Shown here: piece by piece, positions 32,038 to 43,204 of the stretch
Numbering within the stretch: position 1 is the stretch's first letter
Layout: each line of letters opens with the position of its first letter
Assembly: GCA_033557465.1 (NCBI GenBank)
Contig: CM066031.1
Coordinates: forward strand, 175,367,043-175,431,042
Source of the DNA: Ichthyophis bannanicus
Taxonomy: Eukaryota > Chordata > Amphibia > Gymnophiona > Ichthyophiidae
Direction: 5' to 3'
Length of the DNA: 64,000 nt
Notes under the pieces: model-generated
What the model saw: the letters and a program-made list of their open reading frames with translations, nothing else
What the model was told of the DNA's origin: nothing
Database searches by the model: none
Translations under genes and position numbers: made by a program

Positions 32038-33697
32038 TGCGACGCCTCCACTTGGGCCCAAGGGCTTACAAGCTGGAAACGGCCTTATGTGTCCTCCTTA
32101 AATAAAGTTCCCTTTGAAGTCACCAGGGTATTCTGGGACTTGTAGTGATTTTTACCCTTGAAGGACAAATGTAGTTGAGTAAGTGGTTGTAAGGCAGCAA
32201 GAAAATTTATTGTGGGGATTTCCAGGGCATTCAAAGTTCAGTACACAACAAAGGCAGAAGGATACATCTCCAAGATAAAGATGAAATCAGGATTAAATCA
32301 GGATAATGAGAATGACGTAACAAAACCTTTTCCAGTGTTCAGCTGTTCTGCTTTTCAGACACACTCACACCGATGACTGCCCCGTGTGGTCAATTACCAG
32401 CTACACAAGCAAACCTATAACAGCTGTGGTTTTTCTTTTGCAAACAAACACTTCTTCACAGCACTGCTTCTTAACTTCAGCAAGTAATAAAACTCAGTGA
32501 AACCCAGACTTAGCTTTCCTCAGCTCAAAGCAGGAACTGCCCTTATTTCCTATACGGTTGCACAGATTCTCCGTTCCTATTCAACACTGCAGTATCTTCT
32601 CTTAGAGATAAAGAACAGTCCATAGGAATGGGGTCATATTCACAATTAGGCAAACAAGAATCTACTTGCATTCCTTCAATAGCATCAGGGCAAACAGTAT
32701 CTCTTTCAGGATTATAAGCTTTCTCAAACTTTCTCTCTTTCAAGAACTCCTGAAATTGGTTCCACAGCAATTCAGCTTGTGCAGGCACCTTTACAGTAGG
32801 GGAGTGAACCTTTTCCTCAGAAAACAGCTTTCTTAATACTTCTAGCTTTGGAGTTTCAAAGGCTGTACTTTTATCAGGGCTATGGTTTTTCTCATATGAA
32901 AAACTCTCTACCCACTTCTTAACAGTAGACAGTGAGGACTCAGCTTCCTGACCTTTAAAACTGGCAAATTGTCTCTCTGCTGAATTATCAGTAATGAAAC
33001 TGCTGGCTTTACCTTGGGGATGTTTCCTCAGACAAATGCTGCTTCCTTTCCTCCTGGGTTTCTCCAGGCTTTGAAATGCAGCCTCCTTATGTCCTTCTCC
33101 AATCCCTCTGAGGTAGCTGCTTCCTTGGGAGATTTCCTCTGGCTTTCTCCTCCAGCTAAGCACAGCTTCAGCTTCTCTCTCTCCTCTCTCACCTTTCCAG
33201 CTCCAACAGCTGTTCCTGTTCCTTTCTCCATGTCCAGCTCTCCTCCGTTCACCTGTGCCTCTGCCTTCTGTTGCTGTCTCCGTATCTGTATCTCCTGTGC
33301 CTCTTGTGTTCCTTGAGTCAGTGCTTCTTCCCTTGACTCTCTCTCTGTCTCTTGAGTCAGGGCTTCTTCCCTTGACTCTTCCTTTGACTCTCTCTCTGTC
33401 ACTTGAGTCAGGGCTTCTTCCCTTGACTCTTCCTTTGACTGACTTGCTTTGCTCTGCTCGTGGTTTTAAACACTGCTGCCTGCTGGGCATTCCCTGTTCT
33501 CTGCACCTGTGTGACCAATCAGCAGGGAAGCCTGTCTCCACCCCTGAGCTAGGGCGTGGCCTGACTTTAGCAGAGAGCTGACTTTTCTTCTTATCTGGCC
33601 TGTAATTCCCCTGCACGTGTGCACTGCCATTCACTTCAAAGGGGAAATCAGGATTTTCTTCAAGTTCCATATCTTCCAGAGAGCTTTCATCACTACA
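32038..33697 (-). mobile_element. solo LTR, 1660 bp, of a Gypsy-related family
   Basis: The plus strand begins TGCGACGCC and ends CACTACA, flanked by a 4-bp TSD GTAT (32034-32037 and 33698-33701). It is alignable in patches with the 1538-bp Gypsy LTR at 38518-40055, for example GGRATTCTGGGA(R)CTGTAGT, and carries the same type of internal ORF. No internal element sequence is present, so it is a solo LTR from a diverged relative. Confidence 0.85.
32543..33697 (-). CDS. LTR-internal ORF, function unknown
   Basis: The frame is open from the first base of the LTR (TGT at 33697) for 384 codons; the first Met is at 33670. It matches the ORF in the Gypsy LTR at three places: the N-terminus (DMELEENPDFPF), the centre (HRCREQGMPSRQ) and the C-terminal part (MQVDSCLP ... 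DPIPMDCS). The middle is Lys/Arg/Glu/Ser-rich, with tandem KGRSPDSRDRERV units (about 33300-33430), and is probably disordered. No known domain, signal peptide or membrane segment is seen. Because the frame enters from the LTR edge, in a full element it would be the C-terminal extension of Pol or a product of its own from the Met. It is intact in this solo LTR. Confidence 0.6.
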   Translation of the reverse strand, partial: CSDESSLEDMELEENPDFPFEVNGSAHVQGNYRPDKKKSQLSAKVRPRPSSGVETGFPADWSHRCREQGMPSRQQCLKPRAEQSKSVKGRVKGRSPDSSDRERVKGRVKGRSPDSRDRERVKGRSTDSRNTRGTGDTDTETATEGRGTGERRRAGHGERNRNSCWSWKGERGEREAEAVLSWRRKPEEISQGSSYLRGIGEGHKEAAFQSLEKPRRKGSSICLRKHPQGKASSFITDNSAERQFASFKGQEAESSLSTVKKWVESFSYEKNHSPDKSTAFETPKLEVLRKLFSEEKVHSPTVKVPAQAELLWNQFQEFLKERKFEKAYNPERDTVCPDAIEGMQVDSCLPNCEYDPIPMDCSLSLREDTAVLNRNGESVQPYRK

Positions 33698-34436
33698 GTA
33701 TGTATGTATCTGCCTGCAATGTCTCAGCTTCTTTCAGCTGTATCTCACCCAATATCGCCTGATCTGTGTGTCACGCACATATCTGCTGTGGTTTAAAGAT
33801 CAGAGGTCATGGTTTGGGTTGCAGACACAACTCATGTGGAATGCATGTGTCAGACAACTGCAGCCGTCACACCAACACCCCTGTGCAATCTCCCAAACAT
33901 CATCCATAAATGAAATGGCCTCAAATGCATGTCTCTGCCCTCTGCATCTTAGGTAAGAGATGATGGGAAATGAGGGTCCACACATACAAATTAGAGGGAG
34001 CAGGATCTAGCCAGGTAGGGCAAAATTAAATGCCACACTGCAGAGACCCTATGCTTGAAAGATGCTACAGGAGAATCAGTGTAAAGGTGGCATGCACAGA
34101 AGGATATGTGTGTCGCCTAGAAATATGTACCTGCCTGCCAAAAATGTTTATCTACCCATGCCACGGCACACAGTGACCCTGACACACAATGATGCCATAC
34201 ACACAGCATCTCAGAGGGCCAGCATCTGAGTAGGTGCTGTGGCAAAACAACCCCAAACCCATGTATGCAGGTAACTAGGCCAGTTACCTGTAGAAATGTC
34301 TTCTGACATCCAGATCATGATCTACAATGCTGAGATAGAGGTAGGTATGATGAGCACATGTGCTGGCACATTAAAAGCATGTCATTCACAGGTGCACGCT
34401 CAGCTAAATACAATACCTTTGTGGTGTCACAGTACT
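33698..34436. other. Harbinger-like interior sequence, no gene
   Basis: CA/TG-rich, unique-looking DNA with the same character as 58248-61000. It holds no ORF above 65 codons with a recognisable motif. It ends at the TACT duplication where the 232-bp monomer LINE begins. Confidence 0.45.
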
Positions 34437-35583
34437 GCTGCTGCCTCCCTGCTAGTGCTGTTTTGTCTGCTGCCTGCAATTCCCTGCCTGCTGTCCATTG
34501 TTGTCTCACCCGATCCTCTGCTCTCTCCCAGGTACCTCTTCCTGAAGCCACCTGATTGATCCTCACCCTCGGAGCACCGGAAGTGACGCAGGCACGTTTC
34601 ACGTGCCAGTGCCTCCTTTGTGGAGCCAATATCTTGCTTAAAAGCACCTCCGGTGCGGCGTCCTGTCTGCTGCTTCCTCCCTGCTAGTGCTGTTTTGTCT
34701 GCTGCCTGCAATTCCCTGCCTGCTGTCCATTGTTGTCTCACCTGATCCTCTGCTCTCTCCCAGGTACCTTCTCCTGAAGCCACCTGATTAGTCCTCACCC
34801 TCGGAGCATCGGAAGTGACGCGGATGCGTTTCACGCGCCCGTGCCTCCTTTGTGGAGCCAACATCTTGCTTAAAAGCACCTCTGGTGCGGCATCCTGTCT
34901 GCTGCTTCCTCCCTGCTAGTGCTGTTTTGTCTGCTGCCTGCAATTTCCTGCCTGCTGTCCATTGCTGTCTCACCCGATCCTCTGCTCTCTCTCCCAGATA
35001 CCTCCTCCTGAAGCCACCTGATTGGTCCTCACCCTCGGAGAGCCGGAATTGACGTGGACGCATTTCACGTGCCCACGCCTCCTTTGTGGAGCCAAGATCT
35101 TGCTTAAAAACACCTCCGGTCCGGCGTCCTGTCTGCTGCTGCCTCCCTGCTAGTGCTGTTTTGTCTGCTGCCTGCAATTCCATGCCTGCTGTCCACTGTT
35201 GTCTCACCCTATCCTCTGCTCTCTCCCAGGTACCTCCTCCTGAAGCCACCTGATTGGTCCTCACCCTCGGAGCACCGGAAGTGACGCGGACGCATTTCAC
35301 GTGCCCGCGCCTCCTTTGTGGAGCCAACATCTTGCTTAAAAGCACCTCCGGTGCGGCGTCCTGTCTGCTGCTGCCTCCCTGCTAGTGCTGTTTTGTCTGC
35401 TGCCTGCAATTCCCTGTCTGCTGTCCATTGTTGTCTCACCCTATCCTCTGCTCTCTCCCAGGTACCTCATCCTGAAGCCACCTGATTGGTCCTCACCCTC
35501 AGAGCACCGGAAGTGACGCGGACGCGTTTCACGCGCCTGCGCCTCCTTTGTGGAGCCAACATCTTGCTTAAAAGCACCTCCGG
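34437..35583 (+). repeat. 232-bp monomer array, upstream block
   Basis: The word AAAAGCACCTCC recurs at 34640, 34872, 35107, 35338 and 35570, a 231-235 bp period, starting with a partial unit. Each unit has a CAGGTACCTCCTCCTGAAGC stretch, a GGAAGTGACGCGGACGCG segment (CRE/ETS-like) and a TTGTGGAGCCAA segment. The position, directly upstream of a LINE body, suggests promoter monomers like those of rodent L1. Confidence 0.9.
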
Positions 35584-36859
35584 GGGGGGGGCGCTAGTGA
35601 GCCCAGAGAGGAATGGCTGGGTTTTGCTGAAGCTCCGAGCCGCGATCATCCTATCCCCGCTAAAATTGACAAAATGTAATTTTTTAAATTCTCCCCTCGC
35701 ACAGATCTGAGTGTAGGAATGGGACTGGATGTTAATATTGTTTAATTTATGCGGATCGAGTAATACTGCGGCCGTACTCGGATGAAGGATACTTTTGTCG
35801 GCTTTGTCCTGGTGCTACTACATATCCCGATGGGCTTAAAATCAGCGGAATGAAGTTTTATGAATGAGGTCTGTCAGTATGCTGCTCGATGTACAATTGT
35901 GAGTGCCTTTTCACTTGTATTTCACTGATGCCTGAGGTGTCCAGTACCGGCGGCTGATTTTTTTTTTTTACAAAAGTTCGGCTTGGCACTGTTTAAATAC
36001 CGATCGCAAATCACAGCCTGATTTTTCCGGTTGATTTTGTTCCTGTTTAAAGGGACACATCTGCCCCTGTTAGATTTTGGGCATGGTGCTTTTGTGGCGG
36101 GAAAAAGTGTCTCGGCGGCCATCATTACAGTGTATTGACATGCAGCGCTGGAACGATGAGAAGAAGGTTCATCTCTGCCATTTCGTGATGGTGCTATTTT
36201 GACAATCTCAATGGTGTGTAATGGAGTCTCCAGTGCACAGATCGTGGCTGTGATTAAGATGCAGTTTCTGGACAGTAATTTGACTGTAGGCTTTTTGGAG
36301 CTGTCAACTCTGTTTCAGTCGAGTGACAGCAGCTATTAAATCTGAACAGCTAATTCTGAGAGAATCAGATACAGACCTCGCTCTCCTTAGTCGGCTCAGC
36401 AGGGGGCATTTAAAAGCATCTGATCAAAGGAGGTGGAAACATCACTACCACTTTTTTGAAGTCTGAGGAAAACTAACCTTCCCCATCGTGGTAGATGTCA
36501 TATACTTTTCCACAAGATTTTGCTGAGCTGCATATGACAGGGCTGTATGGAAGTTTTTCACAGTGTTCTGTGATACATTCTCCATATTCATCAGATTTAT
36601 TGGCCTTTTGTGAGCATTTAGCCCCACCTAGTGGCTGTTTCTATCACTGCCATACACTTTTCACTCTATTTTTAGGATTTTATTGTGTCTATGAAGAGAG
36701 CTAGTGATATTAATATCTCTGCACTCTCCCAGTGAACTTTTCATATGATTGGTCATCCACTCTGCATATTTTGTTAGATTTCGTGATTCATTGCTGGACT
36801 TTCAGTACACAGTTTTAGGAAGTTTTGAATATCCGTATGGGATTGTATTACAGATCAGA
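35584..36859 (+). promoter_or_regulatory. L1 5' UTR (putative internal promoter)
   Basis: About 1.28 kb between the 5' G-run and the ORF1 start. It contains no long ORF, and the first 100 bases are GC-rich. An internal pol II promoter is expected here from L1 biology; no single element is demonstrable by eye. Confidence 0.5.
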
Positions 36860-37868
36860 ATGTCTGCTAAGAATCATTACGCCAATGCGCTATCAAAATT
36901 CTCTAGGAAGTCTGAACAATCAACATCTAGTCACACGTCCGTAGCAGCTGGGACTTCTACTTTTTCAAATGATTCTAGTCCAGACCAGACCATGGGAGGT
37001 CAACCGGTATCTAAGGCGGATTTGCTGGAAATCTTGCAAGAATTGCGTTCCTTCCGGCTCGAATTCTCTAAAGCCATTTCGGATCTCCGCTCTGATTTTA
37101 AATCCCTAGATGATCGAGTAGCTCAAACGGAATTGAATATTGGGGAACAAATAGACTCTATGTTTGAGCTTCAATCAAAGATTTATAAGCTGGAGCAACT
37201 TACTACGGATATGAAGGAACGGCAGGATGATATTGTAAACAGACAGCGAAGAAACAACATAAGAATTTGGGGGGTGCCGGAATCTCCCACTACTGCGGGT
37301 AACCTTATTCCATTAGTTCAAGAGATATTTGCTTTTTGCGTGCCGACGAGTGATACCCCAGTTAAAATAAAAAGAGCGCATTGCAGTGGTAGTTTGAAGG
37401 CTGGGGGAGATGTTAGAACGCGTCCCATCATCGCTTGCTTCCCATGTTCTGAAGATAAAGCTGAGTTAATGAGAGCACTTCATGGAAAACATTCCTTTTT
37501 TCTTTAGAGACTGGGAGCTTCAAATTTATCAGGATTTATCGGCCTTCACATTGGAGAAACGTCAGAGCTTCAAACCATTAACACAGCTTCTACAACAAAA
37601 GCAGATTAAATATCGCTGGAACTTTCCTTTTGCTTTGATTTTTGAGTGGCACAATAAACCCCCAAAAATTAAGGAACTATCGGTATGTATGGATTTTGAT
37701 GATCAGATTCAATATGGAGAGAATCGCATGCCACGACAGCACAATCAGCGACCGGAGTGGGAAGTTTCAACGCCTAAAAGAAGAAAGATTCCGCACTCTC
37801 GACGCCAATCAGAAGCAGAGGCTGAGGATCAAGCCCTCAAAGCTATGGACACTGCGGCTCCTCCGTGA
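36860..37868 (+). pseudogene. L1 ORF1 (RNA-binding coiled-coil protein), one frameshift
   Basis: Begins MSAKNHYANALSKF. A Ser/Thr-rich N-terminus is followed by a heptad-rich coiled coil (about residues 60-125), then the RRM-type core (NRQRRNNIRIWGVPE) and part of the C-terminal domain. A frameshift near 37490 moves the C-terminal domain (RDWELQIYQDLSAFTLEKRQ ... PKIKELSV) to a frame ending at 37868. The trimeric protein coats L1 RNA and acts as a chaperone. This copy would give a truncated product. Confidence 0.88.
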
Positions 37869-38281
37869 CTGTCATATGTCTATGTCCTTGTTTCTTAGTC
37901 AGGGGTTGTTTGTCCTGATGTTCTGGTGTATGGGGATTATATTATTCAATTCAGGAGATTTTTATGCTGATGATTCTTTTGAGGTTGAGGTAAGGTTCTG
38001 CTTAGCTGTCATTATGGGATACTGCACTAGTCTGTGACGGGGGGGGGGGGGGTGGACTGTTCATCCAGAGTTGTTATGTTCAGGTTTGGGGGAGGGATGT
38101 AGGTGGCTGGGGTTTAAATGGGGATCTTGTCACCCCTTTGGCGACTTAGTAGTCACTTTAGTTCTTGCACCTTTGGTATGACAGAGAGAGGTCCTTTATT
38201 TTCAGGACCAGGGTTGTGGGGGGGGGGGGGTGTAAAGGGGGTTGGGGGGAGGGATGTGGGGTTTGTGGGTGTGGGGGTTGG

Positions 38282-38513
38282 AGAAGACAGCTTTTGAAAA
38301 ATAAGAAATTTGTAGAGCAAATTCAAGATTATTGGAAGGAGTATCTAAAATTTAATGATTCACCTGAGATATCTCGTTTCTTGTTATGGGATGCGGGGAA
38401 AGCAGTCATGAGGGGACATTTGATATCGCTTTCAAAGCCATTTCAAAAACAAGAGTTATTACAGCAGGATAAGTTGCGCGCGCAAATAACTGAACTTGAG
38501 AAGATACATAAGC
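38282..38513 (+). pseudogene. L1 ORF2, segment before the Gypsy insertion
   Basis: Encodes the region between endonuclease and RT (LLWDAGKAVMRGHLISLS, then LRAQITELEKIHKRT). It continues at 50547 after the insertion, with GTAC duplicated at the break. The endonuclease domain that should precede it is absent; the upstream sequence is G-rich and non-coding. Confidence 0.82.
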
Positions 38514-38517
38514 GTAC

Positions 38518-40055
38518 TGTCACACTCCTCCTGCTGGCCAAGCCTATAAGCAGGAGGGGTGGCCTTGTTTGCCCTTAAGTATAGAGTCACTTGGTTCTCC
38601 CTCCCTCAAGGAATTCTGGGAGCTGTAGTTTCTCTGTATTACTTGCAGACAAAGTAGTTGTCACCACACGGTTTTGTTTAAGGCAAAAACAGAACATTTT
38701 TATTTTTGGGCTCCCCTTCACGCATTAAAGTTCATATACACAAACAGCAAGGATAATTTCATCAAAGGAAAATAATACAGGAGCATAAAGGTTATCTGGA
38801 ATATCCGAACTTGGCAAAAGCTCTTTATACAGTGACAATAGCTGTTCACAGGCCTTTTCCAGCAGTAAAGAATCACAGCTGTTGTTCTTATTTACAATGG
38901 GCATTTATCTCTTGTCTTCATTCAAAACTCTTCAGAATCATATTTAGGCTTTCAGAAATATTCTTGGCTTTCAATGGGGTTTTTGTCTTTCTCCTATTCA
39001 GGGTAAACAGATTTACAGAAAGAGCAATCCATGGGAATACTGTCACACACAGCTTCAGGCAAAGGAGAATCTACTTGCATATCTTCTTCCCCTGCAAGTC
39101 CTTTCTCCCCACTTGGGCTTCTAACGGAAGAGTTCAGCTTATTGTTTGAAAGGGTATTCAGAAAGTCCCTTACATGCTGCTCTCCTAACCAAGGATTAGC
39201 TATGCTCTCTGGAAAACTTCCACTATCTGGAAACAGTTGCTTTAGCTTCTTAATCAGGTTCAAGTCTCTATCTCTGCTTTTGTCTGTCTTCAGAATATCA
39301 GCATTAGGAATTGCTTTAACCCACCTTCTGGCATTCAAAGGTCCTGGAGCACTCTGCCCTGCACTTCTCCTTAGCTCATTAGCAACATCTTCTGCAAACC
39401 TCTTGCTGGGTTCTGAGTCAGCCACACCTTTCACAAAGGAATTGCTTTCTTTGCTACTAGAGTTAAGTGTCCCGGTGGAATAAAACTTTCCAGCTTTGCC
39501 TCCTCTGGGTTTCTTAAAAGCAGTTCTCACTTTTAAACCCTCTGGCTTCAGTGCTTCCTCTGAATAGGATTCCAGCCCTGAGTTTCCTGCTCTTGCTGAA
39601 TCTTCTGTCCACACTGACCTTTCAGCGTTCTATGAACCTCCTGGCTCTGGACTCTCGGCTTCAGCAGCAACTCCAGCCACAGACTGAACTCTGTGCCTTG
39701 GCTTGGAATCTCTGCCTTCCCGGTTGCTGTATCTGCTGCTTCCTTCTTCTCCAACTCTGGTTGCTTCCACTCTGCTCTTTCCTCTGCTCACTTCCTGCTC
39801 TTTTGACTTCTGTGATGCAGGTTTAAAAAGGTGCTTTCTAGCTACCACGCCCTGTTCTCTGCACGTGTACTTGCTATCTGGGCTTAAACCTGCCCCCACG
39901 TTAAGGTTTGGGCGGGGCTCAACCTCTGCTATAACGTACTTCTCTGGTTTGTTTACAGTTTGAGCTCTATGGAAACCCTGGCTTTCCTCAGTCTTAAAGG
40001 TATAGTCCCCATTTTCCTCTATCTCCATCTGTTCAGTATAGCTGACATTGTCACA
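38518..40055 (-). repeat. Gypsy 3' LTR
   Basis: On the plus strand it begins TGTCACACTCC and ends GACATTGTCACA. It is delimited outside by the TSD and inside by the polypurine tract. Its match is the interrupted 5' LTR. The length is unusual because it contains a 353-codon ORF. Confidence 0.92.
38994..40055 (-). pseudogene. LTR-internal ORF (3' LTR copy), one nonsense codon
   Basis: The frame starts at the LTR edge (TGT at 40055), in phase with the integrase frame, and runs to a stop at 38994 with one in-frame TAG (39630-39632) that is a Glu codon in the 5' LTR copy. Motifs shared with the solo-LTR ORF are QMEIEENGDYTF, YTCREQG and, near the C-terminus, MQVDSPLP ... DSIPMDCS. The protein is hydrophilic and Ser/Lys/Glu-rich, with a possible helical segment (DLNLIKKLKQLF). 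No known domain. It may be a Pol C-terminal extension or a separate accessory protein; function unknown. Confidence 0.6.
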
Positions 40056-40071
40056 GATTCCCCCCCTTAAG
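40056..40071 (-). promoter_or_regulatory. polypurine tract
   Basis: Read on the minus strand, CTTAAGGGGGGGAATC lies immediately before the TGTGACA start of the 3' LTR. This is the expected plus-strand primer site and confirms the LTR boundary and orientation. Confidence 0.85.
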
Positions 40072-41444
40072 ATATTACGGGATGGACTGATATCATCAGA
40101 GCAGCTCGTAATTCTCGCTGGGATGGTGATGCTGCTCTTTTCATCCTGTACTCGAGGGGTTTTCGTGGCCAGGTGTGCGAACACTACCCTCTCATGCCAC
40201 GGCCTTAATATGTTTACATGGTATACTTGGCGGCACCCACTTCTATTTTCTACCAAATAGGACACAGGGCCTACTTGTTTAACCACTCTAAAGGGCCCTT
40301 TCCATTGACTCTCAAACTTCGGTGCAGCCCCTGCCACCCTTACAATTACCTTCTCACCTATGGTGAGTTGGCGAGGCTTTGTATTACGATCATAATACCT
40401 TTTCTGTCTCTGCTGACTGGCCTATAGATTCTCCTCAGCCACCTGGGAGGTTCGGGTCAGTATGCCTCTTAAATCCCTCAAAAAATGGGGTACCTCTACG
40501 TCTTCTATTCCTGGCTCTACCCACTGTTCACGGAGGATATCTAGAATGCCTCTAGGGGGTCGCCCGTACATCAATTCGTATGGTGAAGTGCCTAGGGACG
40601 CTTGTTTTCGCTCCCTAAAGGCGTATAAGATGAAGGGTAGCATGGTGTCCCACTCCGTCATCTTACCATCTAATCCCCGTCTCAGCATTTTCTTTAATGT
40701 CTGGTTCTGCCTTTCCACCAGTCCGTTCGACTGGGGATGGTAGGCGGCGGTCTTTACATGCCGTATTCCAAAGGCATCCCATACCTGAGCTAAATATTTG
40801 GACAGAAAATTACTGCCCCTATCGGTCAACACCTCACGAGAGAATCCCACCTTGCAAAATAGTTTTATGACTTCGGCCGCTATTGTTTTCGCCGATATGC
40901 CCCGTAGGGGAATGGCTCACGGAAACCTTGTGGCCTGGTCTACTACGACCAGCATATACTGAAAGCCGCGGGGCGTTTTTATCAGGGGACCCACAATGTC
41001 CATAGCTACGCGGTGAATGGGTTCAGAGATTACGGGTATAGGTAGCAATGATACCTCCTTTGGCTGAACTGACATAACCCTTTGACAGGACGGACAAGAC
41101 TCACAAAACCTAGCAACTTCTTTAAAGACACCTGGCCAGTAAAAACGAGCTAAAACCTGGTCGAGTGTTCCCTGTGTTCCCTTATGCGCCCCTATGGGGT
41201 GATCATGAGCAAGTCTTAAGACTAGCGTCCTAAATGTTGTAGGCACTACTAACTGCTTGCGTTTATTCCCTGTAGCTGGGTCCACACTTTCTCTATACAA
41301 AATTCCCCCATCTAGAAGAAACTTTGGCAGGGTATCCCTCCCCTCTTGGGCATACTTAAAAGCCTGCGTAAGAGCGGGATCTGCCTGCTGCTCTCTCGGG
41401 AAAGAAGGGAATTTGTCCATTAACTCGGCTGGTTCCCAAGGCAA
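40056..41444 (-). pseudogene. Gypsy integrase, two in-frame stops
   Basis: The H2C2 zinc-binding part (HDHPIGAHKG, CESCPSCQRV) is followed by MDIVGPL (first Asp), LTDRGSNFLS (second Asp) and NGLVERQNQTLK (Glu), and by a C-terminal region FESQWKGPFRVVKQVGPVSY. The frame is constant from 41444, with stops at 40917-40919 and 40422-40424. It has no stop between the C-terminal domain and the LTR, so the reading frame enters the LTR ORF. The protein would insert the cDNA. Confidence 0.88.
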
Positions 41445-41511
41445 CTCCTGCCCAGCCTGTACCTCGGCTTTACTTTGGGATCAGGTCCACCGCTCTCGGC
41501 GCTTCTCGCTT

Positions 41512-42837
41512 TTATCCTTTTTCCACTGGGATGGTTATTAGGTCCTCGTGGGATGGAAGATCCTCTAACTTTCCCTCCGGAGACTCTTCCTCCCTATCCA
41601 GAGACTTCGCCTGGGCTTTTGTGGAGATCATCCCTTCCTTTGGTTGCAGTTCCTGTGCTAGAGCTTTCTGAAACTGTGGCCAGTCCCTTCCTAAGACTAA
41701 GTTTTGTGGCAATCTTGGCACTACCGCTACAAGGATCTTTTTTTCTATCCCTAATCCCTTAATGGAAACTCTATACAGTGGATAGGAAGATGCCGCTCCG
41801 TGAATACATCTAATTTTCACGGTTTCCTCCGGTTGGCGTGGGATTGCTCTATTCTGGGACTCAATCTGTTGCCACAATTTCCTAGACAACATGCTCTGGT
41901 CTGAGCCCGAGTCTAGCAAAGCGTTTGCAACGACACCTTGCACTACTACTGAAAGGAGAAATCCTTCCCTGGCTACTTTTACATTTTCAATCATTAGTGC
42001 TGTCTTTACACTACATTCTCTCTGTAAGTGGCATTCACTTCCGCACTTAAAGCATTTCCTCTTTGGAAATTTGTTTCTAAACACAGGCATACATACATTA
42101 GCAACATTTTCTCTTGGCCGTTCCCTGCTTTCTGATAGTGCTTGTGTTGCCTTCCTTGAAGCATTGCCTTTTCCTTGAGCAGCTACCTCTGCCTCTAGGA
42201 AACGCTCCGTAAGCATGGTTGCTTCTTGGGTATTTTGGCAATTTTGCAGAATCAGGAAGCTACGTATCTCTGGCAGAACTGCGGCCATGAACTGTTCCAA
42301 AATGATGTTATCAATTATCGAGTCTACAGTCTTGCCCTCTGGCGCTAACCACTTTATGACCAGACTTCTCACCCTCTGGCATAACGCTCTTGGTGTTTCA
42401 CCGGGCCTCAACCTTGTGCCTCTTAACAAGCGGTGGTACACCAAGGGAATCAAACCCAACCGGTCCCTGATGGCTCTCTTAAGCTCCTCATAATTGTTAG
42501 CGAGAGTGGCTGGCATAGCTCTGTATGCTGCCAAAGCTTCCCCAGTGAGGGAAGTGGCCAACCGCACAGCCCATTAGTCTCTCAGCCAACCAATTATGTG
42601 GGCCACCCGGTCGAAGGCTTCCAGGAAGTCATCTATATCGTCCTGGTCTGTTAACTGTCCGAAACCAAATGTCCCACTGGACACTAGTCCAGGTGTTCCT
42701 GCAGAAAGCAGTCCTATTAAACCTGGTGGAGTCGTGGTCGGTCCAGGCTCTTTCTTCAGGCTTGTCATCACCGCTTCCATTAGCTTTAACAGCGGTTTTT
42801 GTTGGGCCTCTGCCTGTCGAACTGATGTGCCATCCAC
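41512..42837 (-). pseudogene. Gypsy gag and protease
   Basis: The N-terminal capsid-like region (42837-42000) contains ALCQRVRSLVIKWL and an in-frame stop at 42574-42576. A Cys-His box, CFKCGSECHLQREC, follows, then an aspartic protease start with NALLDSGSDQSML and VLGRDWPQ. The frame ends at 41512 inside an acidic linker, and integrase begins at 41444 in another frame. RT and RNase H (usually about 2 kb) are missing between them. Confidence 0.85.
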
Positions 42838-43204
42838 TTAAAGACGTCCTGGGCCTCCATGGTCATCCTGTTCTGCAAAGACAAAAACAACAGGAAAACA
42901 CGACCCAAGTGCAATATCACACCACTCAAGACAGTAGCCTCTTTCCTGTTCCCAAGGTCACAGCACTATACTCTGCACTAGTATCCTCGAATAACCCCCA
43001 ATAAGGTATGGGTTACCTGATACCAGCGTAGCTTCGAGCTCTACACAAGAGAAGGTCTCTGCAGACGACTCTGGAACTCCGCCTCAGCTCTGAGGTGCTC
43101 CTCTGCACGATTCTGCAGCAGCTTGTCTCCAGTATAGCTCCTAGATGTGGTAATCCTTCTGTGCATGCGTATAGCGAGGGACAAATCCGTACTACTACGC
43201 TATC
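42838..43204 (-). other. Gypsy 5' leader
   Basis: Non-coding interval between the 5' LTR (in minus orientation ending TGCGACA at 43205) and the gag start. The first bases after the LTR are GATAGCGTAGTAGTACGG. I cannot assign a primer tRNA. Confidence 0.55.

Noticed and set aside
34315..35439. Minus-strand ORFs with repeated VRQQWTAGRELQAADKTALA
   Set aside because: They are translations of the 232-bp monomers on the strand opposite to the LINE. The period is not a multiple of three and frames break between units.
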